A stretch of 6,780 bases of DNA from an uncultured Planctomycetaceae bacterium (GTDB lineage Bacteria; Planctomycetota; Planctomycetia; Pirellulales; Thermoguttaceae), in assembly GCA_947307005.1 (NCBI GenBank), contig CAMZHY010000206.1, forward strand, positions 1-6,780. Reading direction: 5' to 3'. The notes beneath the pieces are model-generated. The model was given only the letters and a program-made list of their open reading frames with translations. It did not search any database and was not told where the DNA came from. The stretch's first letter is position 1. Every line of letters starts with the position of its first letter. This document shows, piece by piece, positions 5,964 through 6,780 of the stretch. Position numbers and translations under genes: made by a program.

Positions 5964-6067
5964 CGCGATTACCTTGTTTTTCATACCTTGCGACTGAATT
6001 TTCCGTCGTCGGAAAGACGAGCCGTTCCGATTCGGGACGCGCCGGGGTCCTCGAGTCTCCGTCCTAA

Positions 6068-6780
6068 CTAAACGCGCGGCGGTTTCTCCTCCTCTTCTCG
6101 CTCTCGCTGCTCGCGGCGGAGAACTATTCGGAATCCGGCTCCGATTTCATCGTCCTGGGCGAGCTTGCCGCGATACGCCGAACGGCGGCACATTGCCAAA
6201 TCGCGCCACGAGCCGCCGCGGCAGACGCGTCTCTCGCCGCTTTCTGCGCCCGTCGGATCGACGACGGTCCCCGTAGGATAATCTCCATACCAGTCGAGAA
6301 CCCACTCTTCGACGTTGCCATGGACGTCGTAAAGTCCCCACGCGTTCGGGGCGTATGTCTTCACGGGTCTCGTTCTAAACGACGCCCAGCCGCCCTTCGC
6401 TTTGCGTCGATCCCACTCGTCGCCCCAGCAATAGGCGGTTTTCGTCCCTGCGCGACACGCGTATTCCCACTGCGCCCCGGTCGGAAGCGTCGCGACAAGC
6501 CCTTTCGGGAGGCGCAAGGTCAGCGCCGCGCAGAATTCGATCGCATCGAACCAAGAAACCTCCTCCGCGGGAAGGTCGTCGCCCTTGAAATAGCTCAGGT
6601 TCGTCCCCATGACCTCCTCGTAAAACGCCTGCGTTGTCGGCGTTTCAAGAAGCCAGAAACCGCGCGTCAACGTTACATGACAAAGGACCTCGTCGTCGCG
6701 TCGCCCTTCTTCCGTTTCCGGCGACCCCATGTCGAACTCGCCCGCCGGAATCCAGCGGAAACCGTACTCTTCTCCGCCAA
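6068..6780 (-). CDS. Single-domain FGE/SUMF1-like protein, N-terminus outside window
   Basis: The frame is open from the right edge to TAG 6070-6068, 236 codons in view. It enters at GGEEYGFRWIPAGEFDMGSPE, so about 35-45 N-terminal residues are missing; the ATG at 6730 is the Met of the MGS motif and not the start. The framework is complete: LTRGFWLLETPTTQAFY, MGTNLSYFKGDDLP, LPTGAQWEYACRAGT, WGLYDVHGNVEEW, RVCRGGSW, RRSAYR and GAGFRIVL. Differences from its neighbours are Gly for Glu in the LPTEAQW motif, an extra Lys/Trp-rich segment (WDRRKAKGGWASF), a Cys displaced by one place before RSA, and a charged tail (EQREREEEEKPPRV) after the domain. The catalytic Cys pair of FGE is not present. 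A 300-base spacer separates it from the next gene, so it may belong to a separate transcript. Confidence 0.88.
   Translation of the reverse strand, partial: GGEEYGFRWIPAGEFDMGSPETEEGRRDDEVLCHVTLTRGFWLLETPTTQAFYEEVMGTNLSYFKGDDLPAEEVSWFDAIEFCAALTLRLPKGLVATLPTGAQWEYACRAGTKTAYCWGDEWDRRKAKGGWASFRTRPVKTYAPNAWGLYDVHGNVEEWVLDWYGDYPTGTVVDPTGAESGERRVCRGGSWRDLAMCRRSAYRGKLAQDDEIGAGFRIVLRREQREREEEEKPPRV

Larger units (their letters stand above)
5768..6067 (-). promoter_or_regulatory. 300-base AT-rich spacer, likely control region of the array
   Basis: This is the longest gene-free stretch and much richer in A+T than the rest of the window. In transcription order it holds a small hairpin (6015-6000, TTTCCG/CGGAAA), an A/T-tract inverted repeat (5963-5942), two copies of a roughly 17-base direct repeat around a 30-base palindrome (5938-5871), and finally the AAGGA site before ATG 5767. 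Its position ahead of the co-directional genes makes it the best promoter candidate. I cannot assign a convincing -35/-10 pair. Confidence 0.45.

Noticed and set aside
6000..6015. Hairpin TTTCCG/CGGAAA as the terminator of the gene at 6068-6780
   Set aside because: The stem is only 6 bp and no T-run follows it directly on the minus strand. The nearest T-tract lies about 40 bases farther on.
526..6780. Repetitive array as CRISPR or a simple satellite
   Set aside because: The repetition follows protein motifs spaced by coding sequence of variable length. There are no short identical repeats with unique spacers.
1..6780. A diversity-generating retroelement within the window
   Set aside because: No reverse transcriptase motifs, no template repeat and no accessory protein are present. 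Only the target-like fold and variable loop are seen, so this is kept as a hypothesis for the surrounding genome.

Overview
The window is an almost continuous minus-strand array of paralogous genes. They all encode the same domain: the SUMF1 / formylglycine-generating-enzyme-like (FGE-sulfatase) domain, which has a C-type-lectin-like fold. Read in the direction of transcription (right to left), it holds five FGE-domain genes with at least seven domain copies, then the start of a TPR plus transmembrane protein that runs off the left edge. Nothing convincing is coded on the plus strand.

Layout in transcription order. (1) 6780-6068: single-domain FGE-like gene, N-terminus outside the window. (2) 6067-5768: 300-base AT-rich spacer, the best candidate control region, with a palindrome between two direct repeats. 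(3) 5767-4964: single-domain gene, 267 aa. (4) 4774-4016: single-domain gene, 252 aa. (5) 3900-2164: two-domain gene, 578 aa. (6) 2186-526: a second two-domain gene, overlapping the previous stop codon and broken by a 25-base deletion in its first domain. (7) 378-1: N-terminal 126 codons of a gene with two 44-residue TPR-like repeats and a membrane segment.

Every domain copy has the family framework (W..S..RPAG.RQTL, GF.WIPAGEF.MGS, LTRGFW..ET, LPTEAQWEYACRAGT, WGLYD.HGN..EW, RGGSW...RSA.R, GFR). The two catalytic cysteines of true sulfatase-activating FGE cannot be placed in any of them. The stretch after GGSW is three residues shorter than in human FGE and is the most variable part of the domain. 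No complete N-terminus shows a signal peptide. The proteins therefore look like cytoplasmic binding or scaffold domains rather than sulfatase-maturing enzymes, though this is inference. The C-terminal RGGSW-to-GFR layout resembles the variable region of FGE-type targets of diversity-generating retroelements. No reverse transcriptase or template repeat lies in the window.

The moderately GC-rich sequence, the weak ribosome-binding sites and the dense array of FGE-like paralogs suggest a Planctomycetota-type or related PVC-group bacterium. That is a judgement from family resemblance and has not been tested.
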